Origin: Marinitoga sp. 1197 | GTDB lineage: Bacteria > Thermotogota > Thermotogae > Petrotogales > Petrotogaceae | Direction: 5' to 3' | Length of the DNA stretch: 64,000 nucleotides | NCBI RefSeq assembly: GCF_001021165.1 | Contig: NZ_AZAY01000011.1 | Coordinates: 36,505 to 100,504, forward strand | In this document: positions 8,153 to 16,301 of the stretch, piece by piece | How the letters are laid out: each line of letters opens with the position of its first letter | Position numbering within the stretch: position 1 is the stretch's first letter | Made by a program: the position numbers and the translations under genes | The notes under the pieces: model-generated | Seen by the model: the letters and a program-made list of their open reading frames with translations, nothing else | Databases searched by the model: none | What the model was told of the DNA's origin: nothing

Positions 8153-8914
8153 TCAGATTTCTTTGTTTTTAAAAGTGTAATATGCTAAAGAAGCGATAAT
8201 TTCTCCTAAAACAAAAAGGTATATACTATAAGTCCAATCAATTTTTCCGTATTTTAAAATATTATTACCAAGAATATAGATATAAGTATTTAGAAAGTTT
8301 AAAGGTTTTATGAATCCCAATGCTGTTGTAATAGCTAATAAACCTATAGATGAAAGAATGGGTTTAACCTGATCATTAAAGATTATAGAAAAAAATACAG
8401 TTACTTCGTACCAAAATAATACACCGAACAAACCATGAATCATATATTTATATGCTATAATTGAATTAAAATTTTTGTTAAATAAATTAGAATATACAAT
8501 GGGCAATACATTTCCAAAAATAACAAGTAAAAATAATAAAATCAAACCACTATATACTTTTGATAAAAATATATAGTCTCTTGACTTTCTTACCATCAAA
8601 TATTCCATTGTTCCATTTTCAAATTCTCGTGAAAATAATGGAAATGCTGCTATAATAGCAAAAATCGGTAACATTTGTCCAAAGTTTTTTCCAAACCATT
8701 GAGTATAAATATAATAATTCCAATCATTTAAATTTTCAATCATATTTGCTATACCAAATTTTTCTGCATATGTTTTTATAACTGTTATATTCTCTTCAAT
8801 CATATTTACATATATTTTTTGAAATGGAGCTATAGAAAAAAATAAGATTATTGTTATTATAAATAAGATTAAAAAACGTACTCTCATTTCATAAAACTCT
8901 TTTTTCATTACCAT
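8153..8914 (-). CDS. ABC-2 type transporter permease
   Basis: The 253-residue protein has six predicted membrane segments, with a large extracytoplasmic loop between the first (about residues 10-27) and second (about 75-92). After the second lies SREFENGTMEYLMVRKSRDYIFLSK, a motif common to ABC-2 permeases that contact the ATPase. It overlaps the ATPase gene by 7 bp and is expected to form a (permease)2(ATPase)2 exporter; the substrate cannot be read from the sequence. GntR/YtrA-linked systems of this type are often induced by cell-envelope stress, which is family knowledge rather than evidence here. Confidence 0.85.
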   Translation of the reverse strand: MVMKKEFYEMRVRFLILFIITIILFFSIAPFQKIYVNMIEENITVIKTYAEKFGIANMIENLNDWNYYIYTQWFGKNFGQMLPIFAIIAAFPLFSREFENGTMEYLMVRKSRDYIFLSKVYSGLILLFLLVIFGNVLPIVYSNLFNKNFNSIIAYKYMIHGLFGVLFWYEVTVFFSIIFNDQVKPILSSIGLLAITTALGFIKPLNFLNTYIYILGNNILKYGKIDWTYSIYLFVLGEIIASLAYYTFKNKEI

Positions 8915-9678
8915 TCCCCCTTTACAATAGCTTCGAAGATATCGTCTATAGTTATATGTTCTCCTTTGTTGTTTTTAATAATCCATACATTTTCTTTTTC
9001 TAAACTTTTCCATAAATACCCTTTTGTTTTTTCTTCTTTAGGAAGTGATATGGCAGTATATTTATTTTTTATATTATCAAGATAGTCAATTTCTAATATT
9101 TTTCCTTTAGACATAATAGCAATTCTATCTGCAATTTTTTCGACTTCAGAAAGGATGTGACTGGTATATAATACACTTTTTCCATTATATGTAAATTCTC
9201 TGATTAAATCTAAAACTTTATTTCTCATTAAAGGATCAAGTCCCCATGTTGGTTCATCTAAAATATATAAATCAGCATTTTGTGAAAAAGTTATTATAAT
9301 ATATATTTGTGTAAGCATTCCATGAGATAAATTTGAAATCTTAATTTTTTTATCTATATTAAAATCACTTAATAATTCATATGCTTTTTTTATGGAAAAA
9401 TCTTTCGTCAAAAAATTATTAATCTCAATCATTTTTTCAACTGTTAAACTTTTATATAATTGTTTTTTTTCTGGCAAATAAGCAATTTTTCCATTAATTT
9501 GGATTTGACCTTTATTCTGTTTTCTTAGACCTAATATACATTTTAAAGTTGTAGTTTTTCCAGCACCATTTGGACCTAATAATCCAAATATTTCTCCACG
9601 ATTTATTTCAAAAGAAATATTGTTTACTGCAATTAAATTTCCATATTTTTTTGTTAAACCTTCAATCTTTAAAATCAT
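8908..9678 (-). CDS. ABC transporter ATP-binding protein
   Basis: The ATPase has Walker A GLLGPNGAGKTTTLK, Q-loop region in YLPEKKQLY, a degenerate signature NLSHGML, Walker B LYILDEPTWGLDP and switch His in LYTSHILSEV. The start at ATG 9678 is preferred over an upstream TTG at 9693, because GGAGGT lies 7 bases before the ATG and because the GntR gene ends at 9680, just one base before it. The signature LSHGM instead of LSGGQ is seen in several ABC-2 exporter ATPases. It pairs with the permease at 8153. Confidence 0.92.
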   Translation of the reverse strand: MILKIEGLTKKYGNLIAVNNISFEINRGEIFGLLGPNGAGKTTTLKCILGLRKQNKGQIQINGKIAYLPEKKQLYKSLTVEKMIEINNFLTKDFSIKKAYELLSDFNIDKKIKISNLSHGMLTQIYIIITFSQNADLYILDEPTWGLDPLMRNKVLDLIREFTYNGKSVLYTSHILSEVEKIADRIAIMSKGKILEIDYLDNIKNKYTAISLPKEEKTKGYLWKSLEKENVWIIKNNKGEHITIDDIFEAIVKGEW

Positions 9679-9679
9679 G

Positions 9680-10042
9680 TTATTCACCTCCAAATAAATC
9701 TTCTATAATTTCAAATAGATCTTCTTTTTTTATATTTGCACTTTTGCATGAAACAACTGCTTTTTTAAATTCTTCAATTTTATTATTAATAAAATCTTTT
9801 TCATTTATTCCTATAACAATATAACCAGAACCGCGTATAGATTTAATAACATTTTCATTTTCTAATTCTCTATAAGCTCTTGCAACGGTATTTAAATTTA
9901 CACCTAATTCTTTTGCTAATACTCTAATTGAAGGAATAAACATCTCTTTTTTTAATTCGTTATTTAGAATTTTCTCTTTTATTTTATTTTTTATTTGTTT
10001 ATATACAGGAGTATGCGAATGAAAATCTATAGAAAACCACAT
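9680..10042 (-). CDS. GntR family regulator, YtrA type
   Basis: The 120-residue protein is a winged helix-turn-helix of the GntR class: PVYKQIKNKIKEKILNNEL, then PSIRVLAKELGVNLNTVARAYRELENENVIKSIRGSGYIV, followed by a short helical tail instead of a large effector domain, as in YtrA regulators. It heads the ABC-transporter operon. Its own promoter lies inside a perfect palindrome (10054-10075), so autorepression is the obvious model. The ligand is unknown. Confidence 0.92.
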   Translation of the reverse strand: MWFSIDFHSHTPVYKQIKNKIKEKILNNELKKEMFIPSIRVLAKELGVNLNTVARAYRELENENVIKSIRGSGYIVIGINEKDFINNKIEEFKKAVVSCKSANIKKEDLFEIIEDLFGGE

Positions 10043-10053
10043 TTATATCACCT

Positions 10054-10089
10054 CTGTAATATTATACTATTACAGTATGAAAATGTCAA
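10054..10089 (-). promoter_or_regulatory. Consensus promoter with embedded palindromic operator for the GntR/ABC operon
   Basis: On the minus strand TTGACA (10089-10084) and TATAAT (10066-10061) are 17 bases apart, a full sigma-70 consensus. The perfect inverted repeat CTGTAATA-N6-TATTACAG (10054-10075) covers the -10 element and spacer. A 22-bp palindrome over the -10 box directly ahead of a GntR gene strongly suggests the operator for that repressor. Confidence 0.8.
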
Positions 10090-10160
10090 CAACTATAATA
10101 AAAAATAATATTATTAATCTTATTTTTATTTTTAATTAATACAAAAAACATAATAATGTA

Positions 10161-10220
10161 TTGATTTGTAATATTTAAGGGATATACTATAGTTATAACC
10201 CACCCCCCAACCATAGGGGT
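10161..10220 (+). promoter_or_regulatory. copA promoter with GC-rich CsoR-type site
   Basis: TTGATT (10161-10166) and TATACT (10183-10188) are 16 bases apart. Downstream, at about 10197-10222, a strikingly GC-rich segment contains ACCCC (10202-10206) and GGGGT (10216-10220) as an inverted repeat. Runs of C then G flanking a short A/T centre resemble CsoR operators, and a CsoR gene follows at 13142. A related site lies before the DUF302 gene (14035-14053) at a similar position relative to the same TATACT box. Confidence 0.6.
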
Positions 10221-10250
10221 AAAGAAAAAAAAGGAAAAGGAGGAGTTCAT

Positions 10251-12740
10251 ATGATAGATAACGAAGTTTTAGAAAAAAATAATAAAGCTGTTGAAAAAGA
10301 ACTTAATGTAATAGGCATGACGTGTACTTCATGTGCTCGAACAATCGAAAAGAAATTAGGAAAATTAGAGGGTATTGAAAAAGTTAGTGTTAATTTTGCT
10401 ACGGAAAAACTAACTTTGAAATTTGATCCTGAAAAAATTAACGAAGAAGTAATTAAAGAAGTAGTAAAAGATGTAGGTTATGATGTTGAATCTCCAGTAG
10501 ATTATAAGACTGTTACAATTCCAATTGAAGGTATGACATGTTCATCTTGTGCAAATGCGATAACAAAAGAAATTAATAAAATTGAAGGAATTGTTTCTGT
10601 AAATGTTAATTTTGCTACAGAAAAAGCTATAGTTTCTTATAATCCAACTATTACGAGATTATCAAAAATAAAAAAAGCAATAGAAAATGCAGGATACAAA
10701 CCACTTGAAGTTGATTCAAAAGATAGTGTGGATTTTGAAAAAGAAAGGCGTCAAAAAGAAATCAAAACATTATGGAGAAAATTTGTAGTTTCAGCTATTT
10801 TTTCAATACCGTTATTATATATTTCAATGGGGCACTTGTTAGGTGCAAACTTACCAGAATTTGTAAATCCAGAAGTAAATCCATTTAATTTTGCGCTTAT
10901 TCAATTATTATTGGTTATCCCAATTGCAATTGCTGGTTATAAATTTTATACAATAGGATTTAGAAATTTATATAAGTTAAGTCCAAATATGGATTCATTA
11001 ATAGCAATAGGTACTTCAGCAGCAATAATTTATGGATTATTTGGAACTATTCAAATTTATTTTGGTAATACCCAATATGCAAATGATTTGTATTTTGAAA
11101 CGGCAGGAGTTATTATAACTTTAATTCTTTTAGGTAAATATCTCGAGAGTGTTACAAAAGGAAAAACATCAGAAGCTATAAAAAAACTAATGGGATTACA
11201 ACCAAAAACAGCATTAATACAACAAGATGGAAAAGAATTGGAAATTCCTGTAGATGAAGTGGAAGTTGGAGATATTGTTATTGTAAAACCTGGAGAAAAG
11301 ATACCTGTTGATGGTGTTATTATTGAAGGACATACATCAGTTGATGAATCAATGCTAACAGGTGAAAGTATTCCAGTTGAAAAAAATATAGGAGATAAAG
11401 TTATAGGTGGATCTATAAATAAAAATGGTAATATAAAATTTAAAGTCACAAAAGTTGGTAAAGATACAGCTTTAGCTCAAATAATTAAATTGGTTGAAGA
11501 GGCTCAGGGTTCAAAAGCACCAATAGCAAAATTAGCGGATGTTATTTCAGGTTATTTTGTACCAATAGTTATAGCAATAGCAATATTAGCAGCTATAGCA
11601 TGGTATTTGGCAGGTGCAGGTGGAATATTTGCTTTAACAATATTTATAGCAGTTTTAGTTATTGCATGTCCATGTGCTTTGGGTTTGGCAACTCCAACAG
11701 CAATAATGGTTGGTACTGGTAAAGGCGCTGAATATGGAGTTTTAATAAAAGGTGGAGAACCATTAGAAACAACGCATAAAATAAAAACAATTGTTTTTGA
11801 TAAAACAGGTACAATAACTGAAGGGAAGCCTAAGGTTACAGATATTTACACAAAAGGAAATTATTCAAAAGATGAATTATTAAGTATAGCAGCTTCAGCA
11901 GAAAAAGGATCAGAACATCCGTTAGGAGAGGCTATAGTAAAAGCAGCAGAAGAAAAGAATTTAAAATTAAAGAAAATTAATAAATTTATGGCAATTCCAG
12001 GACATGGTATTGAAGTAGAAATTGATAAAATGAATATTTATTTAGGTAATTTAAAACTTATGAAAGATAAAAATATTGAAATTTCATTAAATGAAGAAGC
12101 AAATAAGTTGGCACACGAAGGAAAAACTCCAATGTTTATAGCAATAAATGGAATTCTTGAAGGAATAATAGCTGTTGCGGATACAGTTAAACCATCAAGT
12201 GCAAGTGCGATAGAGAAATTACATAAAATGGGAATTAAAGTTGCAATGATTACAGGAGATAATAAAAAAACAGCAGAAGCAATAGCAAGACAAGTAGGTA
12301 TAGATATTGTATTAGCAGAAGTTCTTCCGCAAGATAAAGCTAATGAAGTTAAAAAACTTCAGCAAAACGGAGATATTGTTGCTATGGTTGGAGATGGAAT
12401 AAATGATGCACCAGCGTTAGCTCAAGCAGATGTTGGTATAGCGATAGGTTCAGGTACAGATGTTGCAATGGAATCAGCAGATATAATTCTTATGAAAAGT
12501 GACCTTGAAGATGTAGTTACAGCAATCCAATTAAGTAAAGCTACAATTAGAAATATAAAAGAGAATCTTTTCTGGGCTTTTGGTTACAATACCGCAGGTA
12601 TTCCTATAGCAGCAGGGTTATTGCATGTATTTGGAGGTCCGTTGCTAAGTCCTATGATTGCTGCAGCTGCTATGTCATTTAGTTCTGTTTCTGTTTTATT
12701 AAATGCTTTAAGGTTAAAAACCTTTAAACCTAAAAATTAA
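10251..12740 (+). CDS. copA: Copper-exporting P1B-1 ATPase CopA
   Basis: The 829-residue pump has two N-terminal heavy-metal-associated domains with GMTCTSCA (Cys25, Cys28) and GMTCSSCA (Cys97, Cys100). Eight membrane helices follow, with the intramembrane CPC motif at 473-475, the TGES actuator loop, phosphorylated Asp517 in DKTGT, SEHPLG with the conserved His of P1B pumps, and [10 protein letters not shown] and MxxSS residues near the C-terminus ([15 protein letters not shown]) are the Cu(I) signature of the P1B-1 group. It exports cytosolic Cu(I) (or Ag(I)). CopZ follows after 16 bp, then CsoR. Confidence 0.97.
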   Translation: MIDNEVLEKNNKAVEKELNVIGMTCTSCARTIEKKLGKLEGIEKVSVNFATEKLTLKFDPEKINEEVIKEVVKDVGYDVESPVDYKTVTIPIEGMTCSSCANAITKEINKIEGIVSVNVNFATEKAIVSYNPTITRLSKIKKAIENAGYKPLEVDSKDSVDFEKERRQKEIKTLWRKFVVSAIFSIPLLYISMGHLLGANLPEFVNPEVNPFNFALIQLLLVIPIAIAGYKFYTIGFRNLYKLSPNMDSLIAIGTSAAIIYGLFGTIQIYFGNTQYANDLYFETAGVIITLILLGKYLESVTKGKTSEAIKKLMGLQPKTALIQQDGKELEIPVDEVEVGDIVIVKPGEKIPVDGVIIEGHTSVDESMLTGESIPVEKNIGDKVIGGSINKNGNIKFKVTKVGKDTALAQIIKLVEEAQGSKAPIAKLADVISGYFVPIVIAIAILAAIAWYLAGAGGIFALTIFIAVLVIACPCALGLATPTAIMVGTGKGAEYGVLIKGGEPLETTHKIKTIVFDKTGTITEGKPKVTDIYTKGNYSKDELLSIAASAEKGSEHPLGEAIVKAAEEKNLKLKKINKFMAIPGHGIEVEIDKMNIYLGNLKLMKDKNIEISLNEEANKLAHEGKTPMFIAINGILEGIIAVADTVKPSSASAIEKLHKMGIKVAMITGDNKKTAEAIARQVGIDIVLAEVLPQDKANEVKKLQQNGDIVAMVGDGINDAPALAQADVGIAIGSGTDVAMESADIILMKSDLEDVVTAIQLSKATIRNIKENLFWAFGYNTAGIPIAAGLLHVFGGPLLSPMIAAAAMSFSSVSVLLNALRLKTFKPKN

Positions 12741-12756
12741 AAAAGGAGGAGAAATT

Positions 12757-13074
12757 ATGAAAAAAGTAATTATTATTGAAGGTATGACTTGTGATCATTG
12801 TGTTATGCATGTAAAAAAAGAATTAGAAAAGATTTCAGGACTAAAAATTTTAAAAGTTGAAATTGGAAAAGCAATTATAGAAGGAGAAAATTTAGATGAT
12901 AATTTGATTAAGGAAGCTGTAGATGAAGCGGGTTATGAAGTAAAAGAAATTAAAGAAAATGATGATGAAGAACATCATATGGAACATAAACATCATCAAC
13001 ACGAAAAGCATCATCATGGACATCATATGGAACATAAAGATCATAAAAAACACAAAGGCGGTTGTTGCCACTAA
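12757..13074 (+). CDS. CopZ-like copper chaperone with His-rich tail
   Basis: The 105-residue protein has one heavy-metal-associated domain with EGMTCDHC (CxxC) and the usual beta-alpha-beta layout over residues 1-68. A 35-residue tail then carries about 15 histidines in HH, HHH and HEKHHHGHH clusters and ends GGCCH. CopZ proteins hand Cu(I) to CopA; here the tail could add metal storage or bind other metals such as Zn or Ni, which is inference. It is 16 bp behind copA with a clear SD (AAAGGAGGAG). Confidence 0.92.
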   Translation: MKKVIIIEGMTCDHCVMHVKKELEKISGLKILKVEIGKAIIEGENLDDNLIKEAVDEAGYEVKEIKENDDEEHHMEHKHHQHEKHHHGHHMEHKDHKKHKGGCCH

Positions 13075-13082
13075 AAATTATA

Positions 13083-13111
13083 GAAAGACTGGTCTTTTAG
13101 GCCGGGCTTTC
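13083..13111 (+). other. Hairpin between copZ and csoR, no T-tract
   Basis: GAAAG/CTTTC closes a 12-position stem with a C/G-rich upper half (one A-G mismatch, two G-T pairs) and a TTTTA loop. It is not followed by a run of T, so it is more likely an RNA-stability or processing site than a terminator. Confidence 0.4.
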
Positions 13112-13141
13112 ATAAAAATATAATAATGAAAGAGTGATATT

Positions 13142-13417
13142 ATGCATAAGAATAAAAAGGGATTAAATATTTTGAAAACAGCAAAAGGACAAGTGGAAGC
13201 AGTAATTAAAATGGTTGAAGATGAAAGATATTGTATAGATATTTCAAGACAAATTTTAGCTTCAATAGCTTTATTAAAAAAAGCAAATGCACAAATATTG
13301 AACTCTCATCTTGAAAGTTGCGTCAAAAATGCTGCATATTCAAATAATTCTGAGGAAGTAAATGTAAAAATTATCGAACTGGAAGAAATTATGAATTATA
13401 TAAATAAAACAATATAG
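13142..13417 (+). CDS. csoR: CsoR-family Cu(I)-sensing repressor
   Basis: The 91-residue all-helical protein belongs to the DUF156/CsoR family: GQVEAVIKMVEDERYC at the start, and the copper ligands Cys31 (RYCIDI), His56 and Cys60 (SHLESC), the C-H-C set of genuine CsoR proteins rather than the variants in FrmR, RcnR or CstR. It is expected to bind GC-rich operators and release them on Cu(I) binding. Two candidate sites are present at 10197-10222 and 14035-14053. It lies downstream of copZ, followed by an ArsR gene. Confidence 0.92.
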   Translation: MHKNKKGLNILKTAKGQVEAVIKMVEDERYCIDISRQILASIALLKKANAQILNSHLESCVKNAAYSNNSEEVNVKIIELEEIMNYINKTI

Positions 13418-13437
13418 AATTTTTGGAGTGATGTGAT

Positions 13438-13746
13438 TTGGATAAATATATATTAATTTCTAATATTTTTAAAGCATTATCAAATCCTGTAAGATTGAAA
13501 ATAATAGACATTATACATAAAAAAAGATGTAATGTATCTAAAATAATAGAGGAATTAAATCTTTCTCAATCTAATATTTCGCAGCATTTAAAAGTTTTAG
13601 AAGATGCCGGATTAATAAAAAAAACAAAGAAAGATAATTATGTTTTATGTGAAATTAAATATGAAAGTATTTTAGAAACAATAGATAATGTGGATTATAT
13701 TATAGAAAGAGAAATAGAATTCTCAAGAGAACTTATGAAAAAATGA
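13438..13746 (+). CDS. ArsR-family HTH regulator
   Basis: The 102-residue winged helix protein has the ArsR core: FKALSNPVRLKIIDIIHKKR, then NVSKIIEELNLSQSNISQHLKVLEDAGLIKKTK. Only two cysteines are present (Cys in KKRCNV and in VLCEI), not the ELCVCDL metal box, so the signal may be redox or another ligand. The start is a TTG at 13438 with GGAGTG upstream; there is no ATG at this position. It overlaps the next gene's possible upstream start and is likely co-transcribed with csoR and the DUF542-like gene. Confidence 0.88.
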   Translation: MDKYILISNIFKALSNPVRLKIIDIIHKKRCNVSKIIEELNLSQSNISQHLKVLEDAGLIKKTKKDNYVLCEIKYESILETIDNVDYIIEREIEFSRELMKK

Positions 13747-13760
13747 AAGGAAAGGATAGT

Positions 13761-13991
13761 ATGTTACTAGAAATAAATGAAAATATGAGCTTAAAAGAAA
13801 TTATGGATATGGATAATAAATTATTTGATGCATTAAAAAATTTTGGGTTTGATATTTGTTGTGCAAAAATGAGCAGCTTAAAAGACAGCTGCAAAGATAA
13901 AGGATTAAATGTAAAAGTTGTAGTGAATAAATTAAATGAAGTAGTTGAAGAAATTAATTATATAGAAAAATTAATAGCAGAAAATGAATAA
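13761..13991 (+). CDS. Small protein resembling the N-terminal domain of RIC/ScdA iron-sulfur repair proteins
   Basis: The 76-residue protein reads MSLKEIMDMDNKLFDALKNF then GFDICC, followed by SLKDSCKDKGL and a VVNKLNEV helix. This matches the order of the ScdA_N (DUF542) domain, where the CC motif precedes a leucine- and Cys-containing helix; the hemerythrin-like di-iron domain of full RIC proteins is missing. The start at 13761 is preferred because GGAAAGGA lies just ahead; an upstream ATG at 13743 overlaps the ArsR stop but has no SD. A role in thiol or iron-sulfur protection under copper stress is inference. Confidence 0.7.
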   Translation: MLLEINENMSLKEIMDMDNKLFDALKNFGFDICCAKMSSLKDSCKDKGLNVKVVVNKLNEVVEEINYIEKLIAENE

Positions 13992-14020
13992 TTTCTAAGG
14001 TTTTTTTAAGGTTGATGTGT

Positions 14021-14053
14021 TATACTACAAGTGTCCCACCCATACAGGGGTGG
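14021..14053 (+). promoter_or_regulatory. Promoter -10 and CsoR-type operator before the DUF302 gene
   Basis: TATACT (14021-14026) is followed by the perfect inverted repeat CCACCC-N6-GGGTGG (14036-14041 / 14048-14053). The same TATACT box and a related C-run/G-run pair precede copA, with similar spacing. GC-rich islands in otherwise AT-only intergenic DNA make these sites stand out and support joint control by the CsoR at 13142. Confidence 0.6.
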
Positions 14054-14078
14054 AAAAAACAAAAAAGGAGGAGTAAAT

Positions 14079-14462
14079 ATGAAATATGGAATTTTAAAAG
14101 AAACAGAATATGAATTTGAAGAAGCCATTATCAAACTTAATGCTGAACTACAAAAGGAAGGTTTTGGGATTTTAATGAGAATTGATCTTGATGAAAAATT
14201 TAAGGCAAAGTTAGGTATTGATTTTAAAAAGTATACTATTTTGGGAGCATGTAACCCTAAAAATGCACACAAAGCTATATTAGCAGAAGAAAATGTGGGT
14301 CTTTTTTTACCCTGTAACGTTATTGTTTATGAAAAAGGTGAAAAAACAGTAGTCGCAGCAATAAAACCTACAATTGCAATGAGTTCAACGGAGAATGATG
14401 CGGTATATGAAATTGCAAAAGAAATAGAAGAATCATTGAAAAGAGCTATTAATAGCTTATAA
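14079..14462 (+). CDS. DUF302 family protein
   Basis: The 127-residue protein fits DUF302: KETEYEFEEAIIKLNAELQKEGFGIL, KLGIDFKKYTILGACNPKNAHKAI, then GLFLPCNVIVYE and ending with a helix before the C-terminus. The Cys of LGACNP and LPCNV are typical of the family and could bind metal. The start is ATG 14079 with AAAGGAGGAG upstream; a GTG at 14031 lies inside the proposed operator and has no SD. It opens the second half of the copper island, ahead of the SHOCT mini-proteins. Confidence 0.9.
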   Translation: MKYGILKETEYEFEEAIIKLNAELQKEGFGILMRIDLDEKFKAKLGIDFKKYTILGACNPKNAHKAILAEENVGLFLPCNVIVYEKGEKTVVAAIKPTIAMSSTENDAVYEIAKEIEESLKRAINSL

Positions 14463-14476
14463 AAAGAGGTGAAATT

Positions 14477-14758
14477 ATGATGCATGGTTGGGGTTGGTCT
14501 GGTTTCAGACCTTACGGATATGGATATGGAATAATAGGTTCATTTATAAGTTTTATATTTTTAATACTTCTGCTTGTTGTTGCATATTTTATCCTAAAAA
14601 AAATTTTTACAAATAATAATTTTACTTTTAAAAATAATATTATAAGAAGAGAAGACGAAGATATATTAAAAATTTTAAATGAAAAATTAGTTAAAGGTGA
14701 AATTTCTGAGGAAGAGTATATTAGAAAAAAAGAATTAATATTAAAAAATTTAAAGTGA
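14477..14758 (+). CDS. Small membrane protein with C-terminal SHOCT domain (copy 1)
   Basis: The 93-residue protein has a Trp/Tyr/Gly-rich start (MMHGWGWSGFRPYGYGYG), one membrane helix (about residues 19-42), a basic loop, and a C-terminal SHOCT motif (ILKILNEKLVKGEISEEEY). SHOCT domains are short helical modules of unclear function, often next to membrane segments and frequently in copper-related gene clusters. It is the first of four SHOCT genes within 2.1 kb and closely resembles the copy at 16302. Confidence 0.85.
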   Translation: MMHGWGWSGFRPYGYGYGIIGSFISFIFLILLLVVAYFILKKIFTNNNFTFKNNIIRREDEDILKILNEKLVKGEISEEEYIRKKELILKNLK

Positions 14759-14769
14759 GGTGAGAAATT

Positions 14770-14967
14770 ATGATGTTTTTTGGATTCCTTTTAATTATAT
14801 TAATAATATGGTATATAATGAAAAACCCAGATGCAGTAAAAAATTTAACAGAAACACAGAGTAAAAATAGTGCAAAGGAAGATGCTTTAAGAATATTAAA
14901 TGAAAAATTTGTAAATGGAGAAATAACAGAAGAAGAATATTTAAGAAAAAAGAAACTTATTGAATAA
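14770..14967 (+). CDS. Small membrane protein with C-terminal SHOCT domain (copy 2)
   Basis: The 65-residue protein has one N-terminal membrane helix (residues 2-18) and a C-terminal SHOCT motif containing NEKFVNGEITEEEYLRKK. It follows copy 1 by 11 bp with a GAGGTGAGAA SD. The motif is identical over 18 residues to the one in copy 3 (15444), and the DNA is nearly identical as well, indicating recent duplication or conversion. Confidence 0.82.
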   Translation: MMFFGFLLIILIIWYIMKNPDAVKNLTETQSKNSAKEDALRILNEKFVNGEITEEEYLRKKKLIE

Positions 14968-14997
14968 AGTTTTTTGGGAATATCTGAGGTGATTTCT

Positions 14998-15432
14998 ATG
15001 AAAGAATTGATGAAAGTTGTAGATATTGGTGATGAATATATTTATGTTCAAGCTTTAGAAGCCGCAAATTGCAGTTCTTGTGTTATAAAAGGTTCATGTA
15101 ATTTAACAGGTGATCCTAACAGAAAAATTAGAGCTATTAACAAATCAAATTTGAACTTAAATAGAAATGATTTTGTCTACATAAAAAAAGAAGATTCTCT
15201 TGAATCACAAGCTGCATTCGTTATGTATGGTATTCCATTACTGATAATGATAGTATTAACAATTGTACTATTTGTTATGGGATTGAATGAAATTATCTCT
15301 TTTTTTAGTGGCTTAAGTGGTATGGTTATATCGTATTATTTTATACATATATATGATAAAAATATTGCAAAAACAAAATATATTCCAGAAATTATCGAAA
15401 AATTACAAATATATAATAATTTTCAGCTTTAG
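14998..15432 (+). CDS. RseC/MucC-like (SoxR-reducing system) membrane protein
   Basis: The 144-residue protein has an N-terminal domain with a cysteine cluster (EAANCSSCVIKGSC, CxxCx5C) and IKKEDSLESQAAFVMYGIPLL, followed by two adjacent membrane helices (about 73-93 and 98-117). This is the layout of RseC proteins, which sit next to Rnf complexes and may supply electrons or redox sensing. Here it stands alone in a copper island. The start is ATG 14998 (SD GAGGTG); a TTG 8 codons upstream has no SD. Confidence 0.8.
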   Translation: MKELMKVVDIGDEYIYVQALEAANCSSCVIKGSCNLTGDPNRKIRAINKSNLNLNRNDFVYIKKEDSLESQAAFVMYGIPLLIMIVLTIVLFVMGLNEIISFFSGLSGMVISYYFIHIYDKNIAKTKYIPEIIEKLQIYNNFQL

Positions 15433-15443
15433 GAGGTGAAATT

Positions 15444-15680
15444 ATGTCATGCGGAGGTTTTGGGAGAGGTTTTTTTCATAATTCACATCACAATCGAGGA
15501 TATCATGAACATCATGAACATCATAAAGAACGCCCAATAAACGAATCTAGACAACCAATGTTAGAAGAAACATATAAAGGAAGTAGTAGGGCTTTAGATA
15601 TTTTGGATGAAAAATTTGTAAATGGGGAAATAACAGAAGAAGAATATTTAAGAAAGAAAAAGATTTTACTTAATAGATAA
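15444..15680 (+). CDS. His-rich protein with SHOCT domain (copy 3)
   Basis: The 78-residue protein has no membrane helix. It begins MSCGGFGRGFFHNSHHNRGY, continues with three HEHH-type repeats, and ends in a SHOCT motif with NEKFVNGEITEEEY replaced only at its first residue by D. The His-rich part suggests metal binding, by inference. It sits between the RseC-like gene and a secreted protein gene; SD is AGGAGGTG at 15430-15437. Confidence 0.78.
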   Translation: MSCGGFGRGFFHNSHHNRGYHEHHEHHKERPINESRQPMLEETYKGSSRALDILDEKFVNGEITEEEYLRKKKILLNR

Positions 15681-15709
15681 GATGCTGTTAAATAATGTGA
15701 GGTGTTTTT

Positions 15710-16285
15710 ATGAAAAAAATAATATTAATGTTTACCATTTTGAGTGTTGTAATAGTATCGTTTAGTAATATAATAGATTTTTCTATTGAAACCATCAATA
15801 AAACATATTTAAATGATGAAACAAAAAGTTATTTTGATATATATGGTAGAATAAATATTTTTTCTTTATATACAAATATTCCTTTAGCTATAGATAACTA
15901 TTATAAAAAAGATTTTAGTGAAATTTTAATATATCCAAATAAAAATATTAATTTAGATGATATAAAAGTTGGAATTGATATAGTTAATACAGGATTTAAA
16001 ACAAATAATTTATTTATTTTCCCCATGATGCATATGATGTTTTATAAAAGAATAATTAAAGAAAATAATAAGGAAAATACAATATATATTCCGTTTAGAA
16101 TAGCAATAGAAAATAAAATAAAAGATATCACAGATTATGAAAAAATAGATGTTGTATTAAGTAGCGGGATAGCTTTTGATAATAAATATATTATAGAAGT
16201 TGGAATAAAAGATAATGTCGGAAATATTATAAATAATACTTTTAAATTTGATTGGATAATAGGATTGAGATATAACATATTTTAA
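15710..16285 (+). CDS. Exported protein of unknown function, beta-rich
   Basis: The 191-residue protein has a signal peptide (KKIILMFTILSVVIVSFS) and then alternating beta-like stretches, ending in FDWIIGLRYNIF with a terminal Phe, as is common at the end of outer-membrane barrels. A Met/His patch (FPMMHMMFYKR, about residues 103-113) is notable in the middle of a copper cluster and could be a metal site. No family is recognised. It lies between SHOCT copies 3 and 4. Confidence 0.7.
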   Translation: MKKIILMFTILSVVIVSFSNIIDFSIETINKTYLNDETKSYFDIYGRINIFSLYTNIPLAIDNYYKKDFSEILIYPNKNINLDDIKVGIDIVNTGFKTNNLFIFPMMHMMFYKRIIKENNKENTIYIPFRIAIENKIKDITDYEKIDVVLSSGIAFDNKYIIEVGIKDNVGNIINNTFKFDWIIGLRYNIF

Positions 16286-16301
16286 TTAGGAGGTGAAAAT
16301 T

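Noticed and set aside
13083..13111. Hairpin behind copZ as a terminator
   Set aside because: No T-run follows the stem and csoR begins 30 bp later, so it is listed only as a hairpin.
14031..14078. Upstream GTG start for the DUF302 protein
   Set aside because: It lies inside the proposed operator, has no SD, and the ATG at 14079 has a perfect one.
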